Assembly (NCBI GenBank): GCA_009774535.1
Contig: VSNY01000010.1
Coordinates: 2,241-42,783 of the forward strand
Direction: 5' to 3'
From: Lachnospiraceae bacterium
GTDB lineage: Bacteria > Bacillota > Clostridia > Lachnospirales > Lachnospiraceae
DNA: 40,543 bases
The notes under the pieces were generated by a model. That model worked only from the letters and a program-made list of their open reading frames with translations. It did no database searches and had not been told where the DNA came from. The first letter of the stretch is position 1. Each line of letters begins with the position of its first letter. The translations under genes and the position numbers were made by a program. Below, piece after piece: positions 1 through 7,998 of the stretch.

Positions 1-665
1 AAACGGTCCAGCACGCCGATACGCGCATGATATTTTCCAATTCGTTCTTCTTTTTCGCTTCCGGAGCCAAAGATCACAGAAGCGGCATTCGCCATGCTTG
101 CGCCAAAAACGTCAGACGCGGTCTGCGGCCATACGGCTTCCTGTATGGTCTGTGTATTCTGCCGGCCGGCAACAGGCAATTGCAGTCTTGGAGTCAACAT
201 TTTTACTCCCGTAAATGAAAGTACTGCTTCGATTACATCCTCATAAGTAATACGGATGCCTGACTGGTAAAATTCCAGTTTTTCTTCAGAAAAGAACGCC
301 TCCATCTCATAGGCGCCTAATATTTCCGCGAAAATATGATCCAGTTGTTCTACATCCTGTTCTACATGAACGCCTTTTAACGCGCCCCATTTTTCAAAAG
401 CATACACCGCAATCGCAATCAGTTCTTCCAGTTCCGGATGTTCCGTCATTTCCACTTCTTCTTCCTCATCCGCTGAAAGGTCAATCAGCTGCACTTCTGT
501 CTTTTGAATATCAAAGTGAAAAAACAAAGAACGTACAACCCCTTCCAGAACGAGACGGTCACCCATGATCACAAAACGCCCGTTCCAGACGACTTGTGCA
601 TCCATTTCTTCGATCAGACTGTTAAATACCTGTTTCTGCTCCTGATTTGCATTAATGACCAGCAT
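1..665 (-). CDS. Conserved-looking hypothetical protein, 3' end outside window
   Basis: The minus-strand frame is open from an ATG at 665 to the window edge, giving at least 221 residues. The start is supported by a GAGGTG ribosome binding site seven bases upstream. I do not recognise the family. The N-terminus (MLVINANQEQKQVFNSL) looks like a small soluble alpha/beta domain. An acidic stretch (DEEEEVEM) follows near residue 70, then a mostly helical region. No signal peptide or membrane segment is visible. The visible end is Gly/Ser/Ala-rich (VFGASMANAASVIFGSGS), possibly a linker to a further domain outside the window. The gene has its own promoter and a structured leader. Coding status is likely from codon use, start context and length; the function is unknown. 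Confidence 0.75.
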   Translation of the reverse strand, partial: MLVINANQEQKQVFNSLIEEMDAQVVWNGRFVIMGDRLVLEGVVRSLFFHFDIQKTEVQLIDLSADEEEEVEMTEHPELEELIAIAVYAFEKWGALKGVHVEQDVEQLDHIFAEILGAYEMEAFFSEEKLEFYQSGIRITYEDVIEAVLSFTGVKMLTPRLQLPVAGRQNTQTIQEAVWPQTASDVFGASMANAASVIFGSGSEKEERIGKYHARIGVLDR

Positions 666-691
666 TCCAGACACCTCATTTCTTTTTTTGC

Positions 692-760
692 AGCCGTATG
701 AACAGCGGGTATTGTGTTGTTTGTTTCTTACAGGAAAGACACTGGTTACCCGAGACGGCT
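692..760 (-). promoter_or_regulatory. Nested stem-loop in the 5' leader of the partial gene
   Basis: Nested complementary segments are visible: AGCCGT (692-697) with ACGGCT (755-760), CGGGTA (706-711) with TACCCG (747-752), and an inner GTGT/ACAC pairing. It lies between the predicted promoter and the ribosome binding site of the gene starting at 665, so it would form in that mRNA leader. No known riboswitch class is recognised. Read on the plus strand the outer stem is followed by TTTTT, so a plus-strand terminator is an alternative. Confidence 0.45.
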
Positions 761-801
761 TTTTGTCATAATATCTGCAATAATTGATGGAATCAGGTCT
801 T

Positions 802-830
802 ATTATAGCATAGAAATGTGGGAATGGAAA
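802..830 (-). promoter_or_regulatory. Candidate sigma-70 promoter for the partial gene
   Basis: On the minus strand there is a perfect TATAAT (802-807) with TTTCCA (825-830) 17 bp upstream. Transcription would begin near 795 and leave a leader of about 130 nt that contains the nested stem-loop. Confidence 0.5.
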
Positions 831-843
831 GGGTAGAAAATAT

Positions 844-882
844 GGGGGAATTGTGGCAGTCAGCATAGCCACTACCTCCCCC
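844..882 (-). terminator. Stem-loop terminator after the GTPase-nuclease fusion gene
   Basis: GGGGGA (844-849) and GTGGC (853-857) pair with GCCAC (868-872) and TCCCCC (877-882). In the minus direction the stem follows the stop codon of the 888-3608 gene by a few bases and is succeeded by ATATTTTC. This fits an intrinsic terminator with a weak U tract. Confidence 0.6.
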
Positions 883-887
883 GAGAT

Positions 888-3608
888 CTACCTCCGCTTC
901 CGCAGCGCCTCCGCAAACGGCATATTTCCGCCCTGCGGCTGTCTCCCCAAATATTCGCTATACACCCGCCTGTTTTCCGCCCGTACTTCCTCTTCCAACT
1001 CCCTGGCAGAAAATAACCGGCATCCCTGGCCCCGGATAATAATCTGTTCTAACCCGTCCGAAGTCGCGACCGTCACATGATATTTTTTCCCATGTTCATG
1101 CGCAAAACGCTCAATATACTGATCAGCTGTTTCTGCTTCTTTTGTAAATACGACATGAATATTATGATAATCATAGTACTCCGTCTGGTGTCCCTCCACA
1201 CGGTACGCGTCAAATACTACAATCAGACAGCATTTTTTCATTGCCTGATAATTGCACAGAAGATCCAGAAGCCTTCCCCTGGCCCCGTCAATATTGTCTT
1301 TTGCAAGTCTGCTCAGCTCTTCCCATGCAAATATAATATTATATCCATCTACAAGAAAATACTCTTTGCGGCTGGATGTTTGCGGTTTCTGCGAAACGGG
1401 CGCCTGGCCGGACTGCTGCGGTGTTTCTTCTGATGACGGACTTGTCCCATATACTTTCTTTTTTCTGTGTACTGTATATTTTCCTTTTGCGTTCTTATCC
1501 CGTTGGTTGGCCTGATAGGTACTGGCTATAATCTTGTCCACTTCTTCTGTGCCAATGTTCTGATTGTAAGAAGATGCATGTCTTTTTACTTTTTCCGCCT
1601 CTTCCAGCAGACGCTGCTCCTGCGGGATTGGTACTCGCAGCACGCTTTCCACATGCATATAGTCTTTTACCTCGAACCACTCTACCACAAATCCTGCCCC
1701 ATGTACACAAAAAACAGAGGACGATGGATTTGCCAGGTCACTGAGCGGATCATAGCAAAGCCGCTCCAGCGTTTCTTGTGTATTATGGCATGGCGCATAG
1801 CCGCTTAGTACGCACTGGAGCCTTCCAAGCCCTCTTGTATACTCCGTTACTTCTTTTTGATAGCCGCGCATACAGACGACTGGTACACTTCCGGTGAGGA
1901 CCGCCATTCCGTTTTCCAGTACCGGCAGGCCCGGCTGGCCATGCATATTCTGGATATCGGTCATTGCCCGTCCAACCATCCCCTCCGGGAGTTCGATGCG
2001 AAAATCATAATAAGGCTCCAGCAGCACCGACTGCGCCTGCATCAGTCCTTGACGCACGGCACGGTACGTCGCCTGTCTGAAATCCCCGCCTTCTGTATGT
2101 TTCAGATGCGCCCGTCCTGCTGCAAGCGTAATCTTCATATCTGTAAGCGCAGACCCGGTCAGAACGCCTTTATGCTCCCGCTCTTCCAGATGCGTCAGCA
2201 CTAACCGCTGCCAGTTGCGGTCCAGTACGTCTTCGCTGCAGTCGGCGGCAAACTGCATGCCACTCCCTGGTTCTCCCGGCTCCAGCAGCAAATGCACTTC
2301 CGCATAGTGGCGCAGCGGTTCAAAATGCCCGACTCCTTCGACACTGTCTGCGATCGTTTCTTTATATACAATATTCCCTGGTCCAAACTCTGCCAGCACC
2401 CCAAACCGTTCGCTGATCATACTGGCTAAAATTTCCAGCTGCACTTCTCCCATGATCTGCGCCTGAATTTCCTGAAGCTGTTCATCCCATACGATATGCA
2501 GCTGCGGCTCCTCTTCTTCGATCTGACGCAGTTTTGGCAGCATCACAGCTGCGTCGCACCCATCCGGCAGTATGATCTGATACGTCAGGACGGGTTCCAG
2601 CACCGGCAAGTCTGAATCTGGCTCTGCTCCCAGCCCTTCCCCTGGCTTTGTCTGCGTCAGTCCGGTTACGGCACAGATTTCTCCCGCCCGCACTTCCTGC
2701 ACAGCCTCAAACCTGGAGCCGGAATAGATCCGGATCTGATTGACCTTTTCTGCCCATGTCTCTTGATCCGGCCCGGACAGGGTTGTCCGTACTTTCAAGG
2801 AACCCCCGGTAATCTTCATATGCGTCAGCCGGTTTCCCTGTTCATCCCTTGTAATCTTAAACACCTTTGCCGCAAATTCCTCTTTGCGGCATGGTACTTT
2901 TGTATAACGGCAAAGTCCGTCCAGCAGCGCTTCCACACCTTTCAGCCGCAGCGCAGAACCAAAAAAGCAGGGAAACACCTCCCTCTTTTTCACCATCTCC
3001 CGGATACAGTCCTCATCCACAAATTCCTGTTCCAGAAACTGTTCCATTGCGTCTTCCCCGCACATTGCAAGCGCATCATAAAACGCCTGACTTCCAGGAT
3101 CGGAAAAATCCACACAGTTTTCATCTAACCGTTCCTGCAGCTGGGCCAGCAGCGCTTTTGGGTCCGTCCCCTCCTGGTCCATTTTATTGACAAAAAGAAA
3201 TACCGGAATCCGGTACCGCTGTAACAGACGCCAAAGTGTCTGCGTATGCCCCTGCACGCCGTCCGCGCCGCTTATTATCAGCACCGCGTAATCTAATACC
3301 TGCAGCACACGCTCCATTTCCGCCGAAAAATCCACATGCCCCGGCGTATCCAGCAGTGTAAGTTTCAGATCGTTCCACTGCAAAGACGCCTGCTTAGAAA
3401 AAATCGTAATCCCCCTGGCACGCTCCAGTTCGTAATTGTCTAAAAATGCATCCTGGTTATCTACCCGCCCCAATTTGCGGATACTGCCGCTTGTATAGAG
3501 CATCCCTTCGGATAAAGTTGTCTTTCCTGCATCTACATGGGCCAACAAACCCGCACAAATATGTCTGTTCTGTATCTTTGGTTCTCTGTCTCCTGTCTGT
3601 GTGCCCAT
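888..3608 (-). CDS. Tet(M)-like ribosomal GTPase fused to a C-terminal NYN (YacP/Rae1-like) nuclease domain
   Basis: This 906-residue protein has an EF-G/Tet(M)-type translational GTPase body. The P-loop AHVDAGKT is at residues 23-30, followed by RGITI (switch I region), DTPGHVDF and NKMD, and then EF-G domains II to V up to about residue 690. A linker leads to a domain from about residue 735 carrying VDGYNII, VVFDAYRV, FTKEAETADQYIE and ATSD, the conserved pattern of YacP/Rae1 NYN-domain RNases. Classical ribosomal protection proteins are about 640 residues, so roughly 260 are added. The Tet(M) domain IV region is not typical, so tetracycline resistance should not be assumed. The start has AGGAGG seven bases upstream and a promoter at 3642-3670, and the gene appears monocistronic. 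Known: Tet(M) and EF-G act at the ribosomal A site, and Rae1 cleaves mRNA there. Inference: one protein that remodels or rescues ribosomes and cleaves RNA. Confidence 0.9.
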   Translation of the reverse strand: MGTQTGDREPKIQNRHICAGLLAHVDAGKTTLSEGMLYTSGSIRKLGRVDNQDAFLDNYELERARGITIFSKQASLQWNDLKLTLLDTPGHVDFSAEMERVLQVLDYAVLIISGADGVQGHTQTLWRLLQRYRIPVFLFVNKMDQEGTDPKALLAQLQERLDENCVDFSDPGSQAFYDALAMCGEDAMEQFLEQEFVDEDCIREMVKKREVFPCFFGSALRLKGVEALLDGLCRYTKVPCRKEEFAAKVFKITRDEQGNRLTHMKITGGSLKVRTTLSGPDQETWAEKVNQIRIYSGSRFEAVQEVRAGEICAVTGLTQTKPGEGLGAEPDSDLPVLEPVLTYQIILPDGCDAAVMLPKLRQIEEEEPQLHIVWDEQLQEIQAQIMGEVQLEILASMISERFGVLAEFGPGNIVYKETIADSVEGVGHFEPLRHYAEVHLLLEPGEPGSGMQFAADCSEDVLDRNWQRLVLTHLEEREHKGVLTGSALTDMKITLAAGRAHLKHTEGGDFRQATYRAVRQGLMQAQSVLLEPYYDFRIELPEGMVGRAMTDIQNMHGQPGLPVLENGMAVLTGSVPVVCMRGYQKEVTEYTRGLGRLQCVLSGYAPCHNTQETLERLCYDPLSDLANPSSSVFCVHGAGFVVEWFEVKDYMHVESVLRVPIPQEQRLLEEAEKVKRHASSYNQNIGTEEVDKIIASTYQANQRDKNAKGKYTVHRKKKVYGTSPSSEETPQQSGQAPVSQKPQTSSRKEYFLVDGYNIIFAWEELSRLAKDNIDGARGRLLDLLCNYQAMKKCCLIVVFDAYRVEGHQTEYYDYHNIHVVFTKEAETADQYIERFAHEHGKKYHVTVATSDGLEQIIIRGQGCRLFSARELEEEVRAENRRVYSEYLGRQPQGGNMPFAEALRKRR

Positions 3609-3641
3609 TCAAAATCCTCCTCTGGTGAAAGTATCGCTCTT

Positions 3642-3670
3642 AGTATAACACAAGAGGAAGATATCGTCGA
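3642..3670 (-). promoter_or_regulatory. Candidate promoter of the GTPase-nuclease fusion gene
   Basis: On the minus strand TATACT (3642-3647) lies 17 bp from TCGACG (3665-3670). The -10 matches five of six consensus positions and the -35 four of six. It sits about 35 bp upstream of the start codon, so the leader is short and an attenuator like that of tet(M) is not expected. Confidence 0.45.
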
Positions 3671-3734
3671 GATGCAGACGAATCAAATCCACGGTAAACT
3701 CTTGTAAATACATCTTTTTTCTTATTTTCCACAG

Positions 3735-3769
3735 ATCATTATTTCCTTTCCAGGGTTAGAAATAATGAT
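3735..3769. repeat. 11-bp perfect inverted repeat in a 330-bp gene-free stretch
   Basis: ATCATTATTTC (3735-3745) and GAAATAATGAT (3759-3769) are perfect inverted copies separated by 13 bp. The arms are AT-rich and no U tract follows on either strand, so an operator is as likely as a transcription terminator. The rest of 3609-3938 shows only the fusion-gene promoter and no convincing gene. Confidence 0.5.
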
Positions 3770-3938
3770 ACACGACTGTGCAGAGTTTGTCCTTAACAAA
3801 ATCTAATATAACAGAAAAAACCTGGAAATGCATAAAGCTACGTTTGCCGTGTCATCTGAACAATTCCCCAGACTTTGTACTTTGGATATGTTATACTTAT
3901 TCGTAACTACACACTAACCAAAAAGAGAGGGTGGTCAT

Positions 3939-4194
3939 ATGACAGATCATGAATTATTACTTGTTATTAAGTAATCAATTATCGTCTATGAACAATCGGT
4001 TTGATAAAGTAGAAGACGCCTTAAATATTCTCAAATTTATGCAGGCACACATGTCAGAAAAATTAGACGGACTCGATTTAACAGTAAAATACAGCGACCA
4101 CAACATAAGACGTGATCTAAAAAGTCTGCATGAAGACGTTGACACTATTGTAGAAATATTAAAAATACATGATAGGATACCGTTGGCAAAATAA
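3939..4194 (+). pseudogene. Small coiled-coil-like protein gene with a +1 frameshift near its start
   Basis: An ATG at 3939 follows a good ribosome binding site (GAGAGGGTGG) and encodes MTDHELLLVIK, then a stop at 3972. One base out of phase, the frame 3949-4194 encodes SNQLSSMNNRFDKVEDALNI and about 60 further charged, heptad-like residues. Removing a single A around 3969-3970 joins the two into one product of about 84 residues beginning MTDHELLLVISNQL. That resembles small clostridial proteins that begin MTD.ELLL.IS and consist of helical repeats. The alternative start at 3949 gives 81 residues but has poor ribosome-binding spacing. It could be a true frameshift, a sequencing error or programmed frameshifting. 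The function is unknown. Confidence 0.55.
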
Positions 4195-4206
4195 CGGTAT
4201 CCTATC
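4171..4206. terminator. Perfect 14-bp stem-loop overlapping the end of the small gene
   Basis: GATAGGATACCGTT (4171-4184) pairs perfectly with AACGGTATCCTATC (4193-4206) around an 8-nt loop. It spans the last codons and stop of the small plus-strand gene. No clear U tract follows on the plus strand. It may stabilise or terminate transcripts between the convergent units. Confidence 0.5.
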
Positions 4207-4240
4207 AAACCACAATCAAAAAAACAACGTGAATACCTAA

Positions 4241-4281
4241 TGAAAAAGCAGGAGCAAACCTCTTTCGGATTGTCCTGCTTT
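4241..4281 (-). terminator. Intrinsic terminator of the polysaccharide operon
   Basis: AAAGCAGGA (4245-4253) and TCCTGCTTT (4273-4281) form a perfect 9-bp stem. Read on the minus strand the stem ends in TTTTT and lies about 50 nt after the stop of the last glycosyltransferase, as expected for the end of the operon transcribed from about 13.0 kb. Confidence 0.65.
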
Positions 4282-4332
4282 CATTATAACAAGGTATTAA
4301 AACCGCTATTTTATCCATACGTGAGCCTTCTG

Positions 4333-5391
4333 TTAAATGTAGGTCAATGCATATATAGTGACAGCAATTTGAGGCATACGGCTTTTCATCCGGTACATCC
4401 AGGCCAATATTTTTGCCGCCTGCTCTGTACCAGCCCCATACACCATACAACGAATACACCAGGTTCGCCACCCTTTCCGGTAAGCAAGCAGCCAAACGAC
4501 ATCTTCGGCCTGCTTCCTCTGTTTTCCTTTCCTCTGCGGCAGCATCCCCAAAAACAGCAGCGCAACCTCTGCCTCATACGCCATCATCGCATAGATTTCC
4601 TTTTGGTAGAGTCTTCCTTCCGGCTCTGCCGCCAGTGCGGCTCCAAGGCGAACTGCGTGAATCTGGCATGCAAATCTCTCAGCGTCAAAGCGGCTTGTAA
4701 TCGATCCGCTGCGGTTCTGTCTGTAATAGTAATAATCCGCCCGGATATAACGATAATTCCTGGCATACAGCATGCACTTTAACACCCATACAAGATCTTC
4801 TCCCAGCACGCCTTCTTCAAACCAAATCTGCCGCTGCTTGATCATACTGCGCCGGACCAGCTTGTCACAGGCGCTGCCCGGGTATTTTGACAATGTGCCA
4901 AACAATTGCATACATCCTCTTTTTCCAAACGTATTTACCAGCTGCAGCCGCGCATCGTTCAGCGCGCGCAGACGTCCCTGCCCAAAGTATTGATAACTGT
5001 CCAGAAAATAAAAATCTGCTGCCTCCCGTTCCAGTTCCCGGAAAATCCGTATCAGCGAACCCTCGCCGATAAAATCATCCGCATCCACAAACAGCAGATA
5101 CTCTCCCGCTGCCGCCCGGATACCCGCATTTCTGGCGGCTCCAAGTCCCGCATTTTTCTGATGCAGCACATGAATAAAGCCGTACTGCCGTCCGAACATG
5201 TCACAGACCTGCCCGGAACCGTCGAAAGAGCCGTCATCCACCAGAATAATCTCATATCTTCCGTCCAAATCCCCCTGTGTCGTAATACTTTGTACGCATT
5301 GGCGCAAATACGCTTTCACATTGTAGACAGGAATAATGATACTAATCCATATCCTCTTTCCCAAGCTGCGCTGTTTACGGTTATTTTCCAT
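4333..5391 (-). CDS. GT2 family glycosyltransferase
   Basis: This 352-residue cytoplasmic transferase has a GT-A fold at its N-terminus: ISIIIPVYN near residue 16, VDDGS at 51-55 and the DxD-type motif VDADD at 102-106. These bind the nucleotide-sugar and its metal ion. The C-terminal 200 residues are helical and lack clear transmembrane segments, so the protein probably acts peripherally on a lipid-linked glycan. The gene overlaps the upstream glycosyltransferase by 11 bp and has only a weak ribosome binding site, which suggests translational coupling. It is the last gene of the polysaccharide operon. The sugar and linkage cannot be told from sequence alone. Confidence 0.88.
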   Translation of the reverse strand: MENNRKQRSLGKRIWISIIIPVYNVKAYLRQCVQSITTQGDLDGRYEIILVDDGSFDGSGQVCDMFGRQYGFIHVLHQKNAGLGAARNAGIRAAAGEYLLFVDADDFIGEGSLIRIFRELEREAADFYFLDSYQYFGQGRLRALNDARLQLVNTFGKRGCMQLFGTLSKYPGSACDKLVRRSMIKQRQIWFEEGVLGEDLVWVLKCMLYARNYRYIRADYYYYRQNRSGSITSRFDAERFACQIHAVRLGAALAAEPEGRLYQKEIYAMMAYEAEVALLFLGMLPQRKGKQRKQAEDVVWLLAYRKGWRTWCIRCMVYGAGTEQAAKILAWMYRMKSRMPQIAVTIYALTYI

Positions 5392-6925
5392 ACTTCACAC
5401 TGATCTGTTCAAACTTCTTAAGCTGCCGCTGCTTGCGTCTGACTCTGCCGCGGCCTCCCTGATATCCTGCCAACAGCTTTACCAGCTGTATATTTCCGCT
5501 GCAGATAGCTGTAAAATACAGCTGGTCTTTCCAGGATGCAAATTGCCTGAGAATATATTTTCCTTCTTGATATGGAAAATTCGACAGCAAATCCTTTCTT
5601 GCACGCAGGCAGTATTCTCCCATAAATTCCGGTCGTATTTTTTCCAACGCCCACCTGTGAGTCTGTATTTTTACCACCTGCAGATAATCCAGCTGAACTT
5701 TTTCTTTTGTCTTAGAAAAAAATTTATCTAAATATTTAAAAATTAAAAAATGTACGTAAAGCCTTTCATCATCTGCCGACACATCTTGTCCGGGACGCAA
5801 CATACGGTAATAATATAAATATTCCGGCACCGCTACGACTGACCGTGCCACTGCCAGCGTCTCCATTTTAAAAGGAAGGTCGTCAAAGCGTCGGATTTTC
5901 GTATGAAAGTGAATATGATTTCGGTCTATCATATCTTTGAAATAAATGCCGCGCCAGATTGCAACTCTTCGATATGCAATCAGTTCATCAATCCGGTTTC
6001 GGTCACTTGTGCCTTCCATATATGGCATACCTAAAACATCCGGCACTTCTTTTGTCGTCTGTGTATCCTCATACAATTCCTGATAACCACAGTAACTGAT
6101 CTCATAAGATCCAGTCAATGCCCTGCTAAACAGTTTACGGAACATCGTTTCATCTACATAATCATCCGGGTCTACAAATCCGACATAACGCCCTCTGGCC
6201 CGTTCCAACCCATACTGTCTTGCAGATGCACATCCCCCATTCGTCTTTTGAAACAATCGGATCCGTTTATCTTTTTTTGCATAGCTGCGAATAAGATCAG
6301 CGCTTTCATCCAAAGAACCATCGTCGACAAATAAATATTCCACATAGTCAGCTTTCCATGCGGTAACAGAAGTGATGCATGTTTCTATGTAATCAGCCAC
6401 ACAGTAAACCGGAAAAATAAGACTCAGCTCAATCCCATCCTTGGCATTCCGTGTCCAGTTCATCGCCTCATTCTGATGATCTTCTTCCCAGGATAAAATA
6501 TAAATGTACTCACAAACCTTACGGTATGCTTCCCAGATCTTTACCGGATGAATCTCCTGCCTGTTTACCATACCAATCAGATACCTTGGTTTGATCACAG
6601 AAAAAACATTGACCTGCTCTGCCTGTTCCAGACTGTCAAACATCAGCGCCAGATGATTTGTCTGCGCCTGATAAGCCAGAATCCCTTCCGCCCCTGTCCA
6701 TTCGATCCTGCCTGGCATATGCATACCAGATCCGCACTGCATCTTCTGAAACATTTTTTGCACTTCTTTTTTTATATCCTCTTCCAGAGCCACAAGCACC
6801 AGACTGTCCAACTGCACAATCCGGCACACATCATATACAAGAGCCGCACTGCTTTTCACTCCCAAAACCAACACTAATTCTTTAATTTCATGATGAGTAC
6901 CAAGATACGCCACAATATCATTCAT
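5381..6925 (-). CDS. GT2 family glycosyltransferase with an unrecognised N-terminal domain
   Basis: This 514-residue protein starts at the ATG at 6925, which has GGGAGG eight bases upstream and overlaps the preceding stop by one base (TAATG). An ATG at 6949 is possible but lacks this support. The GT-A domain begins late: IELSLIFPVYC near residue 165, VDDGS at 200-204 and VDPDD at 251-255. The first 160 residues form an alpha/beta region (for example KELVLVLGVKSSAALVYDV) that I cannot place. It could recognise acceptor or partner proteins. The C-terminus is helical and basic (GGRGRVRRKQRQLKK). Position inside the operon indicates polysaccharide assembly. The donor and acceptor are unknown. Confidence 0.85.
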   Translation of the reverse strand: MNDIVAYLGTHHEIKELVLVLGVKSSAALVYDVCRIVQLDSLVLVALEEDIKKEVQKMFQKMQCGSGMHMPGRIEWTGAEGILAYQAQTNHLALMFDSLEQAEQVNVFSVIKPRYLIGMVNRQEIHPVKIWEAYRKVCEYIYILSWEEDHQNEAMNWTRNAKDGIELSLIFPVYCVADYIETCITSVTAWKADYVEYLFVDDGSLDESADLIRSYAKKDKRIRLFQKTNGGCASARQYGLERARGRYVGFVDPDDYVDETMFRKLFSRALTGSYEISYCGYQELYEDTQTTKEVPDVLGMPYMEGTSDRNRIDELIAYRRVAIWRGIYFKDMIDRNHIHFHTKIRRFDDLPFKMETLAVARSVVAVPEYLYYYRMLRPGQDVSADDERLYVHFLIFKYLDKFFSKTKEKVQLDYLQVVKIQTHRWALEKIRPEFMGEYCLRARKDLLSNFPYQEGKYILRQFASWKDQLYFTAICSGNIQLVKLLAGYQGGRGRVRRKQRQLKKFEQISVKYGK

Positions 6926-7998
6926 TATAAACGCCTCCCGATCTTGCATAATTTTGCCGCCTTTCGATATACGGTTCCGGCAGCGCGCAGCTTATGGTTA
7001 TTTTCCAGCATCTGATAAACAAACGGACTATTCAGGCCATACCAAATCAAACGGTATAACATAGGCGGTTTGATTATTTTGATATATGCGCGGTAATACT
7101 CTTTCGGAATCGCCCTGCACATCTCATGCAGCCCCTTTACCAGCCTGATCTGCACTTTTCTTGTCGTAGCACGCAAAGACCATACAATAAAATCCATCAT
7201 CATAGAAACAATATAAGCTGTTTCACACAACATCCAGTCATTTTCCAGCGCATAGGCAAAAACTGAAGAAAATACCGGAATCACATCCATCCTGCTTTTT
7301 GATGCATGAGAAGTGGTCTGACTGCCCGAATTAATCCGGTAAAAAAAACCAGCTTCGCGGATTAATACACATCGTCTTGCCCAATACAATAAATAAAAAT
7401 GAGGAAAAACGTCTTCCCATTTTACACCTTCCGGAAACTGAAACTGATGTTCCCGCAAAAAAGAAACCCGAAATACACAACGGCAAATACTGGCTTCTGT
7501 ACCATACAGCTGCGGCGTCTGCCTGGCACTCACAACTCTCCCGCTGTGCTTAAATATTTCCTCTAAATAGTTATTATCCCGCCAGTCCTCATACCGGCAG
7601 GAGGACATATTATACACAACCGGCATCATAAATGCCAGATCAAACGCATCCGCACTATATTCCACTTCTTTTGTCACATGCTCCACTGTCCGCGGCATCA
7701 TCCAGTCATCACTGTCTAAAAAAATCACATACGGCGTATCCACATATTTTAATCCGACGTTCCTGGCTGCCCCAGGTCCTGCATTTTTTTGTGAAATATA
7801 AGTAATCCTGTCTGGATACTGTCTGGCATAAGCCTTTGCAATCTCCCCGCTGCGGTCGCGGGAACCGTCGTTAACCAGGACAATTTTATGATTCTCAACA
7901 CTTTGATGCAGCAAACTGTCCACACACTGCTTTAAGTAACGTTCCACATTATAAATCGGAACTACTACCGTAAGCAGATAATTTCTATCGTTTTTCAA
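6925..7998 (-). CDS. GT2 family glycosyltransferase (TTG start)
   Basis: This 357-residue protein has the GT-A motifs LTVVVPIYN near residue 9, VNDGS at 42-46 and LDSDD at 94-98. Translation most likely begins at a TTG whose bases overlap the stop of the upstream ATPase gene (TTGA overlap). A GGGGAG ribosome binding site lies about eight bases before it inside that gene. The C-terminal half is rich in aromatic residues and helices, but no multi-pass membrane domain is evident. Tight coupling to the exporter ATPase implies that this sugar addition and export are expressed together. The substrate is not predictable. Confidence 0.87.
   Translation of the reverse strand: MKNDRNYLLTVVVPIYNVERYLKQCVDSLLHQSVENHKIVLVNDGSRDRSGEIAKAYARQYPDRITYISQKNAGPGAARNVGLKYVDTPYVIFLDSDDWMMPRTVEHVTKEVEYSADAFDLAFMMPVVYNMSSCRYEDWRDNNYLEEIFKHSGRVVSARQTPQLYGTEASICRCVFRVSFLREHQFQFPEGVKWEDVFPHFYLLYWARRCVLIREAGFFYRINSGSQTTSHASKSRMDVIPVFSSVFAYALENDWMLCETAYIVSMMMDFIVWSLRATTRKVQIRLVKGLHEMCRAIPKEYYRAYIKIIKPPMLYRLIWYGLNSPFVYQMLENNHKLRAAGTVYRKAAKLCKIGRRL

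Noticed and set aside
888..3608. Calling the fusion gene a tetracycline resistance determinant
   Set aside because: The GTPase body is Tet(M)-like, but the domain IV region is atypical and there is an extra nuclease domain. Resistance cannot be inferred.
4240..4782. Plus-strand frame of 180 codons
   Set aside because: It is antisense to a GT2 gene with clear motifs and covers the operon terminator.
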